The notes under the pieces are model-generated. The model saw only the letters and a list, made by a program, of their open reading frames with translations, ran no database searches and was not told the DNA's origin. Made by a program: the position numbers and the translations under genes. From IMG/VR virus record IMGVR_UViG_3300048834_000255, positions 1 through 44,145 of that record: a DNA stretch of 44,145 nt; one strand, 5' to 3'. Below are positions 29,572 through 38,054 of the stretch, piece by piece (the stretch's first letter is position 1; every line of letters begins with the position of its first letter). The DNA is from a virus.

Positions 29572-30314
29572 TTCCCTACAATGTTAAATATCTCTTCTAC
29601 AGAACTTAATTCTACTTCTTCACCATTTAAGAATTTCTCCATAGCTCTAAGAGATGCTCTTAAGAGGTGGTTGGCATCAATGACTATGTCGAATGGATGG
29701 ACGTCTGGTAGTCTGTAAGTGGTTGGTACCGCTATTAAGGTTATGCTTGGGTGATTTTTCATAAGCTCCTCACCAACTTCCATAACCTCTTTGGCATCTA
29801 CCTTTTCCTTAGAGTGAACCATTATCCCATCAGCCCCAGCATCTATATAGGCCTCCGCGCGAGCGATGGCCTCAAACTTTGACCTCTTGGCAATCAATGA
29901 CTCAAGTCGGGCGAATATCTTCATGCCCTTACAATTCTGCTTAGCCACCCTAATCTTATCTCTGAACACATCCACATCTTCTAGTGGTTGAACATTCTCT
30001 TCCAACAATGAGTTCTTCTTAGCCCCCTTCTTATCTTCCATGATTATGGCTGTGGCTCCAGCTTTTTCAAACCACCTAATAATGAAGGGAAGGTGTTCTA
30101 TCTGGCCTCCATTATCTACATCCACGATTATAGGCTTGTCGGTGATTCTTGAGATTTCCTCCACCAAATCCACCCTCTCCTTGAGAGGTACCAATTCATT
30201 GTCTGGTAGCCCCTTTATAGCGGCGTGAGTAAGGGATGAAACCCAGACAGCGTCATAGTTTGATTTGTCTGCCAAAAGAGCTGAAAGGCCTGAATGTACT
30301 TCGATTACTCTCAT
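29568..30314 (-). CDS. pepM: Phosphoenolpyruvate mutase, 248 aa
   Basis: EDKKGAKKNS at 93-102 matches the PEP mutase signature EDK(X)5NS exactly, which separates it from isocitrate-lyase-family hydrolases. VDVDNGG (64-70) is the Mg-binding Asp region of the family, and the TIM-barrel order (WVSSLTHAA, IIVDVDNG, ARLESLIA, GADGIMVHSK, IVIDANHLLRA) is complete. It rearranges PEP to phosphonopyruvate, the C-P bond-forming entry step for nearly all natural phosphonates. It is about 45 residues shorter than typical, mainly at the ends. It lies between LicD-like and decarboxylase genes, all overlapping by four bases. Confidence 0.9.
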   Translation of the reverse strand: MRVIEVHSGLSALLADKSNYDAVWVSSLTHAAIKGLPDNELVPLKERVDLVEEISRITDKPIIVDVDNGGQIEHLPFIIRWFEKAGATAIIMEDKKGAKKNSLLEENVQPLEDVDVFRDKIRVAKQNCKGMKIFARLESLIAKRSKFEAIARAEAYIDAGADGIMVHSKEKVDAKEVMEVGEELMKNHPSITLIAVPTTYRLPDVHPFDIVIDANHLLRASLRAMEKFLNGEEVELSSVEEIFNIVGK

Positions 30315-30937
30315 TTTATTGATACGTTATTAACCTCATCTCTAGTAATAGATCCCTTAGCGTGCATCTCTGGATAAGTGTCCCCGTGCCTTCTATCTGT
30401 CTTATCTTTCCAGTTGTCGAAATAGGTAAAGGCTAAGTAATCTTCGATTGGGCCTGGAACAAGGTACTTCTTTTTGTTTAATTTGATTGTGTCTAGCTTC
30501 TCGTAGAACCTCGTAGGAGAGGCTATAAGCTTCATAGCGCCGAGTTTGGGTGTGCAGACGTACTCTGGGCCATGTTGCGGACAATCCTCAGCCTTAAAGA
30601 AGAAGATGGTGAATTTGAAGTTACGCTCACAAACTATAATACCTGTCTCAGAATCTCCGTTGTAACCTATCTCAGCTGGCTCCATACGGCCAAAGACATT
30701 GAAAGCTATTTGCTGAGGTTCAAAACCCAAGTCGTACAAACTCCAACCAATCGCCTTGCGCGTCTTGAGGTCGATAGGATCAATGACAGCGAGATCAATG
30801 TCATTGTCATCTGGAAGAAAGTCACCGTCCCTGTGGAAGCCAAGAGCGACGCCGTAAACAACCAAAAACCTAACGCCATACCTCTCAAAAACCTGTCCAA
30901 TATCCTCAAGGTCTTTAATTCTTTTGTCATTTGTCAT
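30311..30937 (-). CDS. LicD-family phosphotransferase, 208 aa
   Basis: YGVALGFHRDGDFLPDDNDI and DLAV show the LicD/fukutin nucleotidyltransferase fold with its metal-binding Asp cluster (DDNDID, 43-48). The later KKYLVPGPIEDYLAFTYF fits the family's C-terminal part. LicD enzymes move phosphocholine from CDP-choline to sugars. Here the neighbours make a phosphonate and a cytidylyltransferase, so I infer transfer of hydroxyethylphosphonate from its CMP form to a glycan. It overlaps PEP mutase and NeuB genes by four bases each. Confidence 0.8.
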   Translation of the reverse strand: MTNDKRIKDLEDIGQVFERYGVRFLVVYGVALGFHRDGDFLPDDNDIDLAVIDPIDLKTRKAIGWSLYDLGFEPQQIAFNVFGRMEPAEIGYNGDSETGIIVCERNFKFTIFFFKAEDCPQHGPEYVCTPKLGAMKLIASPTRFYEKLDTIKLNKKKYLVPGPIEDYLAFTYFDNWKDKTDRRHGDTYPEMHAKGSITRDEVNNVSIK

Positions 30938-32037
30938 ATCATTCCAAATTTTATTGGAACATCGGCAGGTATATTTTTAACGGCTATACTTCCTACAACC
31001 ATATCCTTATGGCTAGGCCAAAGCCCAGTTCCAGGTCTTTTAAACGTTATCATTTCTTCTGTAATAACGGTGTCCTTTGGTATTGGCACCTTAGACACAA
31101 TGCTTCTTTTATCGAACTCTCTTGTGTGTTTTTCACAATCAAACACTACCCTAGTACCAGAGCCAAGCATGTTCTGGGCAGCCCTTACCCCTTGAACCAA
31201 GGCTTTTAATTCTGGTGGATCTACTGATAGCCAATGGTCAGCAGTAGTTTTCATGGTCTTATCAAGAGTGAAGTGTTTTTCTATTACAATAGCTCCAAGA
31301 GCTGAGGCTATAAATGGAGCAGCTAACCCTAATGTATGGTCTGAGAAACCAACCTGGCATTCTGGAAATGTATTTCTGAGGGATTTTATAACATTTAGAT
31401 TGGCATCATCGTTATCTGTAGGGTAATTCAATATACAGTGCAAAATAACAATTTTATCGTTACCTTCATCTAAGATGGCCTCTACTGACTCTATGATCTC
31501 TTTCATTGTAGAAGCCCCTGTAGAAAGGAAGATAGGCTTGCCGAATCTAGCCACATGGCGAAGGAATGGAATATAAGACATGTCAGATGAAGCTATCTTA
31601 AAAGCCTTCATACCCATCTCATTGAGCTTATCTGCTGCTTCAATAGAGAATGGAGTAGATAAAAACTCAATACCAACTGACTCACAATGCTTTATTAGTT
31701 CTGGGTACTTCTCATAAGGAAACCCCCCCAAGACTTCATAGGCCTGATGTTGGTTCATGCCATCAGCACTTTCATGTTCCCAAAATTTTGGAGTACCCTT
31801 ACACACAAGCTCGTCAGCTGTGTAGGTCTGGAACTTAATAGCATCTGCGCCTGCTTCAGCCGCAGCCTCTATGGCTTTCTTAGCTAATTCAATATCGTTA
31901 CCGTGATTAACACCAAACTCTGCGATGACGTAAGGTTTGTCTAGGGTTTTATTCCCAATCTTTATGTGGCGGTGTTTTTGAAATGATAAATCCTTCCCAT
32001 CTTTTTCTTTCCTCTTCATTCTTTGTGATATTTCCAT
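30934..32037 (-). CDS. neuB: NeuB-family nonulosonic acid synthase, 367 aa
   Basis: The TIM barrel reads IAEFGVNHGNDIELAKKAIE, AGADAIKFQTYTADELV, GIEFLSTPF, KIASSDMSYIPFL, TGASTMKEI, ILHCILNYPT, VGFSDHTLG and IEKHFTLDKTMKTTADHWLS, followed by an SAF/antifreeze-like domain (RSIVSKVPIPKDTVITEEMI). The family condenses PEP with a 6-carbon sugar to give sialic, legionaminic or pseudaminic acid; I cannot tell which. The longest frame overlaps the GT2 gene by 89 bases. A second Met seven residues in is also possible. It shares PEP as substrate with PEP mutase. Confidence 0.85.
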   Translation of the reverse strand: MEISQRMKRKEKDGKDLSFQKHRHIKIGNKTLDKPYVIAEFGVNHGNDIELAKKAIEAAAEAGADAIKFQTYTADELVCKGTPKFWEHESADGMNQHQAYEVLGGFPYEKYPELIKHCESVGIEFLSTPFSIEAADKLNEMGMKAFKIASSDMSYIPFLRHVARFGKPIFLSTGASTMKEIIESVEAILDEGNDKIVILHCILNYPTDNDDANLNVIKSLRNTFPECQVGFSDHTLGLAAPFIASALGAIVIEKHFTLDKTMKTTADHWLSVDPPELKALVQGVRAAQNMLGSGTRVVFDCEKHTREFDKRSIVSKVPIPKDTVITEEMITFKRPGTGLWPSHKDMVVGSIAVKNIPADVPIKFGMI

Positions 32038-32620
32038 TATGTTGTCTATAGTTATAAAGTGGCAAAGGAATACGGAAACTATCGAAATTTCTTATATATC
32101 TTCTTAAAAGATCGAAGTCCTCAGCATTTCTAAGCTTCGGATCATACAAGCCTAAAGATTCCATGTATGACTTCCTAAACATTATTCCTGCTCCATGTCT
32201 GAATAGCAAGTCTAAGGTGTTGATAACTACCCTCTCCATTGGGTTTTCCTCAGCATCAACTCTTATATGGTCACTATAAGTGAAGCCAATTCCCTGGTTG
32301 GCCAACAATATCTCTGAATGAAACAGGAGACAGTTTTCTTTTATATAGTCATCTGAGTCAACTCTTATAATAAAGGAGCCTCTAGCGGCCTTTATGCCGA
32401 TATTAGAAGCCTCTGCAACGCCTACATTGTTTTCTAGAAATATAGGGACTACTGGATAAGATTTAATTACTTCTTTAGAGTTATCTGTAGAGGCATCATC
32501 AACAACAATAATTTCATATCTATCCTTTGGTAGAGACTGTTTTAGGCAACTTCTTATGGCCCGGCCAACAAACTTCTCTCTATTATAATTCGTTATGATA
32601 ACACTTACGTCTATTGCCAT
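31949..32620 (-). CDS. GT2 glycosyltransferase, 223 aa
   Basis: The GT-A fold reads DVSVIITNYNREKFVGRAIR, IIVVDDASTDNS, FIIRVDSDDYIKE (DSDD metal site) and NAEDFDLLRRY (catalytic ED). It is short, ending soon after the core, and soluble. It overlaps NeuA-like and NeuB genes. It probably transfers one sugar of the glycan built by this module. Confidence 0.8.
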   Translation of the reverse strand: MAIDVSVIITNYNREKFVGRAIRSCLKQSLPKDRYEIIVVDDASTDNSKEVIKSYPVVPIFLENNVGVAEASNIGIKAARGSFIIRVDSDDYIKENCLLFHSEILLANQGIGFTYSDHIRVDAEENPMERVVINTLDLLFRHGAGIMFRKSYMESLGLYDPKLRNAEDFDLLRRYIRNFDSFRIPLPLYNYRQHNGNITKNEEERKRWEGFIISKTPPHKDWE

Positions 32621-33186
32621 TGTTTTAAAGCTTTTATGTAATCTTGGTAATTGTGGATATCCACACTTGGGTCAACAATTAAAGCCTCTGGGTGAGGATC
32701 AAATGGGTCTTGATAATGTTCAAGCAACCACTTGCTAATCCCCCAGACAGAACCATATAAAGGATATTTCCTGTCGTGGTAGGTGAGGCCCTTATCCACT
32801 GGATGGCACGTCATCACCTCACTAAATCCTTGAGCCATTAAAGTCTTAACCTTATTTATTATGTCAGAAGAGACTGTTGGACTACAAGCCTGGACAGCTA
32901 CGATTGAATCTATATCGCCCATTTCTTTTAGGGCGTGTTGATAGACAGGTATGTTTGGTGTATCTCCACACAAGTCTTCATCTCTCCAGATCGGTTCTGC
33001 TCCAGCCATGCGGGCTATGTTCAATATTTCTTGGTCATTTGAACTAACAAAAGTCTTATCGAATATCTTTATACATTTTTCGACATTCCACATGAACATA
33101 GGTTTCCCATGAAACTCCTTTAGATTCTTACCCTCAAGCCTTCGGCTGTCTGATTTAGCCAATATCAATCCTACTGATTTGTTCAT
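32611..33186 (-). CDS. NeuA-like CMP-nonulosonate synthetase, 191 aa
   Basis: The N-terminal LILAKSDSRRLEGKNLKEFH is the CTP-binding region of the cytidylyltransferase 3 (NeuA) family. TFVSSNDQEI, PIWRDEDLCGDT and VAVQACSPTVSSDIINK follow in the expected order. The usual LxAxxxSxRLxxKN motif is slightly altered (AKSDSRRLEGKN). It activates the NeuB product with CMP. It overlaps the aminopeptidase-like gene by 32 bases. Confidence 0.8.
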   Translation of the reverse strand: MNKSVGLILAKSDSRRLEGKNLKEFHGKPMFMWNVEKCIKIFDKTFVSSNDQEILNIARMAGAEPIWRDEDLCGDTPNIPVYQHALKEMGDIDSIVAVQACSPTVSSDIINKVKTLMAQGFSEVMTCHPVDKGLTYHDRKYPLYGSVWGISKWLLEHYQDPFDPHPEALIVDPSVDIHNYQDYIKALKQWQ

Positions 33187-34363
33187 CTTTAATTATTTTG
33201 TCGAATATCTCGTAAAGTGGCTCAAATGGCATCTCGAAGTGACATGCCAACTCGGCCAAACTTTTCTTACCATCCACGGTGTAGAACAAATAATCAAAGT
33301 TAAGGTTCACAACCTTAGCTGGTGACTGGATGTTATACCTAGATCTCATTAACGGGCCAAAGAAATTCCTTTTTGGAATATAATCTCTTTCGTAGATATC
33401 TATAATGCTTCTAATCAAATCACCAGTTTCTTCTATCTTCTGGTAGTCGATCCTATCTGGGGTGTCTTTATCGGTATGATATTCAGGGTAAGGCCACCTA
33501 GTAAGTAGGATTCCTGGAATGCGGAGTTGTGGGTCATTGAATGCCGTCTCATCTGAGCCTATAGATGTGCGGAACTTACCCTTACGATACTGTTTACCTG
33601 CCATCTGAAGGGCGCAATGAGCAACCGCATTTATCCTGTGGCTTTCGTCAAAAGACTTTTGCATCATGATAGAGTTGTCGTTCCCACAAATATCTACAGC
33701 TATTACAAATTCTACATTGCTTAAGTCTTCATTGTAGATATAGGCCTGAGAACCTATAGTCTCTGGGCAAAAGACAATCTTAACAGTGTGCTTACACTTA
33801 AGTTTATTAACTAGATCCATTAAACAAACTACCCCAGATAAATTATCATTAGCCTGATGTGGGTGATCTAGATGAGCGAATAGAAGAATCTCCCTATCAC
33901 TTTCTCCCTTAATTGTGTGAACCCCATACTTCAATATCCCATCCTTAAACTCAGTGTCTATAAAGACCTCATAATCACCCTTAGCCAACTTCTTCTTAGG
34001 AGCAGAAAAACCCCATTCTCTATCGTAGAATTTGAATGTATAAGGTGTTGCATCTCCTTCTTCTGGAGTAAATATATGCTTACTTAACTCTTCTTCAGAT
34101 ACAACCCCCTTAAATGGAGCTGAATAAACCACCAATGATAGAGGGTTCTTGGAGTAATCATAGATTTTCTTTCCTTTATATTTTACCCAGGCTTCTCTAA
34201 CTATCCATTCATCTGGTATAGCCCAAGTTCCGAGATCGGCTCCTTTAGGTATTTCTTTGATTTCTAACCCAATAAGAGTATTGATATACGCCAGAGCGTT
34301 ATCGTAACCAGGCCCGACCAGTTGCCGATCAAACTTAAACAGAGTCTCTAGGGTTTCTTTCAT
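33155..34363 (-). CDS. DUF4910-type zinc aminopeptidase-like protein, 402 aa
   Basis: It has an M28-like metal site: LFAHLDHPHQANDNLSGVVC (His and bridging Asp), CPETIGSQAY (Glu), VDICGND (Asp) and PEYHTDKDTP (His). The N-terminal part includes an inserted beta domain, and the end looks like a winged helix (LAELACHFEMPFEPLYEIFD). DUF4910 proteins are often found in surface polysaccharide loci next to nonulosonic acid genes; their substrate is not established. A deacylase or amidase acting on a sugar-amino-acid intermediate is possible. Confidence 0.75.
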   Translation of the reverse strand: MKETLETLFKFDRQLVGPGYDNALAYINTLIGLEIKEIPKGADLGTWAIPDEWIVREAWVKYKGKKIYDYSKNPLSLVVYSAPFKGVVSEEELSKHIFTPEEGDATPYTFKFYDREWGFSAPKKKLAKGDYEVFIDTEFKDGILKYGVHTIKGESDREILLFAHLDHPHQANDNLSGVVCLMDLVNKLKCKHTVKIVFCPETIGSQAYIYNEDLSNVEFVIAVDICGNDNSIMMQKSFDESHRINAVAHCALQMAGKQYRKGKFRTSIGSDETAFNDPQLRIPGILLTRWPYPEYHTDKDTPDRIDYQKIEETGDLIRSIIDIYERDYIPKRNFFGPLMRSRYNIQSPAKVVNLNFDYLFYTVDGKKSLAELACHFEMPFEPLYEIFDKIIKDEQISRIDIG

Positions 34364-34779
34364 AGTGTAGTTATGTAGACTTTAAAATCTGGTATTTCTC
34401 TTATCTCAGCTCCTAGAGACTCTAGAAATGCTTTAGTAGATGGTCTCACAGAATGGCCGAAAATGAAAGTCCCCTTTGTGCCCTCATGTTTAGCCTTAAG
34501 ATAAATGCCCATTGAATCCTTAGACCAGGAATAATAGACATCTGCTTGGGGTAATGGGTAAAAGTAACTATTGTTGCAGCATATTTCGTAGCCTCGGCTG
34601 GCGGCAAAATTAGCCCACTCAAGTTCTTCTTCAATGCCTATAACTCTTTTGGCGTATTTAGACATAGCCTCCATAAAGCTCCCGCCACCACAGCCAATAT
34701 CACAAACTACTTTGTCTTTAATAACATCCTTGATTAACTCAGCCACCTCTGGAGGTGTCTGGCCTTCTGGTATTCTCAT
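34360..34779 (-). CDS. Small SAM-dependent methyltransferase, 139 aa
   Basis: VVCDIGCGGGSFMEAMSKYA is motif I of class I methyltransferases, and RVIGIEEELEWANFA gives the acidic residue that binds SAM ribose. The rest is minimal: no clear substrate domain follows, and the protein is only two thirds of usual size. It may modify a sugar. It overlaps both neighbours by four bases. Confidence 0.75.
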   Translation of the reverse strand: MRIPEGQTPPEVAELIKDVIKDKVVCDIGCGGGSFMEAMSKYAKRVIGIEEELEWANFAASRGYEICCNNSYFYPLPQADVYYSWSKDSMGIYLKAKHEGTKGTFIFGHSVRPSTKAFLESLGAEIREIPDFKVYITTL

Positions 34780-35654
34780 AAAGCTTTTTTAATTAAGTTA
34801 ATTGTATCTAACCCTAGCCCGCCCTCACCAATGACAACTTCACGTCTTTCATCTTGAAGATCATCTGGGTTTTCCAGATGAAAGATAATATCTTTCTCAA
34901 GGTCTTTAAGGTTACTTTTACAAGAACCCTTAGAGACTACTCTCCTATAGGTCTTGTAACGTTCGTCCCCATTGCATGGTTTTGGCTTCCACTCAGACAT
35001 GATGACAACAGGGATATCCATGGCTTGTGCGATAAGTTCAAACGTAGACTCAGAAATACCCACGACCAAGTCTGTTTTTGAGAGCAACTCCTTACAAGTT
35101 CTTAGGTGTTCACTATCATTACGATTGGTTTGAATTGGGTTGTCATAGTCTTTTGGGTCATGACTTTCTATTATCTTTGTTATGACATTTACCCCATGGT
35201 TACTTTGAAGGTCTCTGAGGGCGTCTCTTGTTTTGAAGTTTTCTTCGACTTCTTTGTCCCAGTGTTCTGGGCAGAAAACGATATTGATACCTTCGTGCCC
35301 CTCTCGTTTGGGTAGATCTTGAAGAATACTTGTTCCGATGACCCGTATCTTTTGTGCATCTTGGTTAGCATCCACAAGAGACCTTTTATCGAACTCTCCC
35401 CAGACCAGGAGCGCATCGCTTTGGATTTTTTCATTGAAGGGTGGGTAGTATTTAGATGTTCCTCTTCTCCCATGTTGTAAGGTTACCACCTTCTTACCTA
35501 ACGAGCGAGATAGGTCTATAACACTTCTCTCAAAGGAGTTTACATCGTTCCACAACAAAACAGCCTCAGAATCGTCTATTTTGTCCACAATCTCGAAATA
35601 CTCCTCAAATCCTTCAAAGATACTATTGTGTCTTGAGGGAATATAGATTTTCAT
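34776..35654 (-). CDS. GT-B-like transferase (QHG motif), 292 aa
   Basis: It has a GT-B pattern: KIYIPSRHNSIFEGFEEYFE and KKVVTLQHGRRGTSKYYPPF in the first half, then VFCPEHW and DLVVGISESTFELIAQAMDI (an acceptor/nucleotide site like that of GT-B and 2-epimerases) in the second. The QHG motif is common in capsule and CDP-glycerol-type transferases. The substrate is unknown. It overlaps both neighbours by four bases. Confidence 0.65.
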   Translation of the reverse strand: MKIYIPSRHNSIFEGFEEYFEIVDKIDDSEAVLLWNDVNSFERSVIDLSRSLGKKVVTLQHGRRGTSKYYPPFNEKIQSDALLVWGEFDKRSLVDANQDAQKIRVIGTSILQDLPKREGHEGINIVFCPEHWDKEVEENFKTRDALRDLQSNHGVNVITKIIESHDPKDYDNPIQTNRNDSEHLRTCKELLSKTDLVVGISESTFELIAQAMDIPVVIMSEWKPKPCNGDERYKTYRRVVSKGSCKSNLKDLEKDIIFHLENPDDLQDERREVVIGEGGLGLDTINLIKKAL

Positions 35655-36763
35655 CTCTCTTGATTAAGAACCTTGAGACCTCCTGGTCTCTGTAGAGCCA
35701 GTTCCCAGTCTATGCCGATAGCATCTATGGAACGATTTTTTAAGACCCATTCATGCTGCTCTTTAGCCAATTTATGTCTGAACTGTGAATCTACAATAAG
35801 CTTCTCCAACTTGTTATACCAATCCTTGTGAGTGTTCTTTGCTCTATAAGTTACTTCATCTGAGTAAGGAAGAACATCAGAGGCGATAGTTGGTGTGCCA
35901 ACAGCTGCATATTCGTAGAACTTAACACAAGACTTCCCCTGGTTAAAGGTATTGTCTTCTAGAGGAGCGATGCCTATGTCGAAATTAACCTTAGAGAGTA
36001 TGGTCGGATGAAGTTCAGGTGGCATAAACGGTATATGAACTCCCTTTACTGCCTTAATTTGATCGTAGAAATCTAGGGCGGACTTGTAATAAGGATTCTT
36101 CTCAGGCATCAAGTTCGCGTGCATGTATCTGTTGTACATGTACATTGCTGACTCAAGAGGCTCTCCAACTAGACCGTAGATAGCGAATGTGAAGTCGTGC
36201 TTCTGATGTAGATCAGCGATGACGCCTCCAATTAACTGGAGGTCTTTCCAGTGTGAAGCAGCACCCATATAACCAATAATAAGGTCTTGGTTACCTTCTG
36301 CTCTTGGTCGGTAAACCTCTGGATCTACTCCATTAGGACAGAGGTGAATATCTTTCTTGAAATGTTTCTTGAACTTCTTAGCCAAAACCTTTGATGGCGT
36401 GATAACTACATCAGCCTCTCTAATTTGGCCTTCGTATTGGTCTTTTAGAGCGTTTGAGACCAGGGCAGATGGATTATCCTTAGCTACCTGCCAAAAATCA
36501 TCATCCATGTCGTAGACGATTCTTTTACCAAGCTTTTTAAATTCCCTCATCCACTTAATTGGGTCATAGGCATTTGGGTAGGTACGACCAAAGACAACGA
36601 CATCTGGCCATTCCAAAAGTGATTGTGGAAACTCTGAACCTATAGAAACCTGCTTTACAGCATGTCCACGTTTCATTAAGGCCTCAGCTGGAGTTTGGAT
36701 ACGGTGCCACCATATGCCGTGGATAAAGGCATCTGGTCTATCCGTTATGAACATTACTTTCAT
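35651..36763 (-). CDS. GT4-family glycosyltransferase, 370 aa
   Basis: The GT-B fold reads KVMFITDRPDAFIHGIWWHR at the start, YDMDDDFWQVA, EADVVITPSKVLAKKFKK, CPNGVDPEVYRP, LIIGYMGAASHWKD and VKFYEYAAVGTPTIASDVLP, with the Glu-x7-Glu-like region near the end (KSCVKFYEYAAVG). The order is that of GT4 retaining transferases. It probably starts or extends the glycan made by the module. Confidence 0.8.
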   Translation of the reverse strand: MKVMFITDRPDAFIHGIWWHRIQTPAEALMKRGHAVKQVSIGSEFPQSLLEWPDVVVFGRTYPNAYDPIKWMREFKKLGKRIVYDMDDDFWQVAKDNPSALVSNALKDQYEGQIREADVVITPSKVLAKKFKKHFKKDIHLCPNGVDPEVYRPRAEGNQDLIIGYMGAASHWKDLQLIGGVIADLHQKHDFTFAIYGLVGEPLESAMYMYNRYMHANLMPEKNPYYKSALDFYDQIKAVKGVHIPFMPPELHPTILSKVNFDIGIAPLEDNTFNQGKSCVKFYEYAAVGTPTIASDVLPYSDEVTYRAKNTHKDWYNKLEKLIVDSQFRHKLAKEQHEWVLKNRSIDAIGIDWELALQRPGGLKVLNQER

Positions 36764-36981
36764 TTTAGTTTTGTTAGAAAGTCTACTAATTTCTCCTTAG
36801 AAGCTATTTCACCCTGAAGGGCTACTAGCTGTTTTCTTGAAGCGCCAATAAACTCTGGGGAACCACCACTTAGAATACTGTGGGTTACGAACTGCTCCAT
36901 GACACGATCGACTTCAATGAGATACTTATATCTCCTCTTTAGTCGCCATACCGCGAGCCATCTATTGAATTTTTGTTTCAT
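36760..36981 (-). CDS. Hypothetical helical protein, 73 aa
   Basis: The N-terminus is basic and aromatic (KQKFNRWLAVWRLKRRYKYL), then a helical segment and an acidic end. No family is recognised. It heads the glycan module: its ATG follows the kissing-hairpin region by 18 bases, and its stop overlaps the GT4 gene. It could be a membrane-proximal or enzyme-recruiting factor; this is not shown. Confidence 0.55.
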   Translation of the reverse strand: MKQKFNRWLAVWRLKRRYKYLIEVDRVMEQFVTHSILSGGSPEFIGASRKQLVALQGEIASKEKLVDFLTKLK

Positions 36982-36999
36982 TTTATTAGTTTTGCCTAT

Positions 37000-37072
37000 C
37001 TTAGCCCAACAATCTGCCTAACGACGAGATATATTGGGCTAAGACAAGCCGTTAGGCTTATATAGCTTGTCT
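37000..37072 (-). ncRNA. Two adjacent hairpins with complementary loops (kissing structure)
   Basis: On the minus strand, GACAAGC...GCTTGTC closes a hairpin with a 15-base loop. It is followed at once by CTTAGCCCAA...TTGGGCTAAG (37000-37009 with 37034-37043), a perfect 10-bp hairpin with a 24-base loop. The first loop holds GCCTAACG and the second holds CGTTAGGC (37016-37023 and 37050-37057), so the loops can pair over 8 bp. The two stems abut and can stack. The element lies between the capsid stop and the 73-aa gene, in the 3' UTR of the capsid gene. There is no U-run. Confidence 0.7.
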
Positions 37073-37077
37073 GTCAA

Positions 37078-38046
37078 CTAGCCTGTGAAGGCAGTTGGCA
37101 TAGAGAGGTTCATACCTCTCTGTCTGTTCTTGGTTGTTACGGTAGAACCGAATACAGTCCAAGTGATGAAGTTTGCACCAAGCATGTCATCTTTCATGCG
37201 GATTTCGAGCGCAGGTGCGCGCTGGAGAACTACGTCAATAGTGTTCTTCCTACCAATGTAATTGGCACGTCCTGGGGTTGTACCAGAAGCGTTTGCTCCT
37301 GAAAGACCACCAATTATTCCGTTACCTGCTGCTGGAGCGATAGCGGACAAGTTGCCTGAAGGCAAGTTGTTGGAGATGTAGATCTGGAAGCCCATGAAGT
37401 CACCAGCGTAACCGTTTCTCAAGGTTGCATCTGCAACATTGAAACCGACGTTAGCAGCCTTTACTTCAATGTAAGATGCTACCTTTGGGGTAACAACAGC
37501 ACACCAGTCACCCATTTCCTCAACGTTATTCTCTCTGAGGAACTTTCTAGCTCCTGCAAAAATGTTAATAACGTTTCCTGAACCTGCTGATACAGGCTTA
37601 CCGTTGGTAGTTGAAATACCAAGGTCTCTTTCGTCTACTGGCATGAAACCGTCAGTACCAGTGATATTGGCCAAAACGTGTTGGTCAATAGCATCCTTTA
37701 GTCTGAAAGCGGCTTCTGTTGCCAATTCTCTAGCTTGTTCAACGTTGGTCTGGAGTCTCTGAACATCGTCAACGTAGAAGGTGACGTGCTTGTATGTAGA
37801 GACGACCAAGTTGTCAAACTGCCAATCCTGCGCTGTCGCAGAAATGGTTGTGCCAGGTGTGTAGTTCTGTGCAACTAAGTCACCGAAGCGAGGGATGTGG
37901 ACAGTGTCCGCATTCTTCACTGTGTCAGAGAGACGCATGTTTGCAATCTCAAGAGCTACAAGTGACTTGTACAAAGGAACCTGCACCATGGTTGACCATA
38001 ACTCTGGTGTTATAGCCGAAACATCGTTTGTGATTACTTGTGTCAT
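37078..38046 (-). CDS. Major capsid protein, 322 aa
   Basis: Position (after the scaffold, with portal and terminase upstream) and sequence support the call. The N-terminal arm and helix read PELWSTMVQVPLYKSLVALE, the core holds YKHVTFYVDDVQRLQTNVEQ and AAFRLKDAIDQHVLANITGT, and the end ITWTVFGSTVTTKNRQRGMN reads like the end of HK97-fold capsid proteins. It has no long delta domain; the scaffold is a separate gene. Local GC is above average (31 of 60 in one line counted), possibly reflecting codon bias of an abundant protein. It starts eight bases after the scaffold stop. Confidence 0.85.
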   Translation of the reverse strand: MTQVITNDVSAITPELWSTMVQVPLYKSLVALEIANMRLSDTVKNADTVHIPRFGDLVAQNYTPGTTISATAQDWQFDNLVVSTYKHVTFYVDDVQRLQTNVEQARELATEAAFRLKDAIDQHVLANITGTDGFMPVDERDLGISTTNGKPVSAGSGNVINIFAGARKFLRENNVEEMGDWCAVVTPKVASYIEVKAANVGFNVADATLRNGYAGDFMGFQIYISNNLPSGNLSAIAPAAGNGIIGGLSGANASGTTPGRANYIGRKNTIDVVLQRAPALEIRMKDDMLGANFITWTVFGSTVTTKNRQRGMNLSMPTAFTG

Positions 38047-38054
38047 TTTATAAT

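Noticed and set aside
30572-31195. Plus-strand frame of 207 codons opposite the LicD and NeuB genes
   Set aside because: Both minus-strand genes show clear family motifs across the region, and the plus frame has no recognisable domain or coupling to a plus-strand gene.
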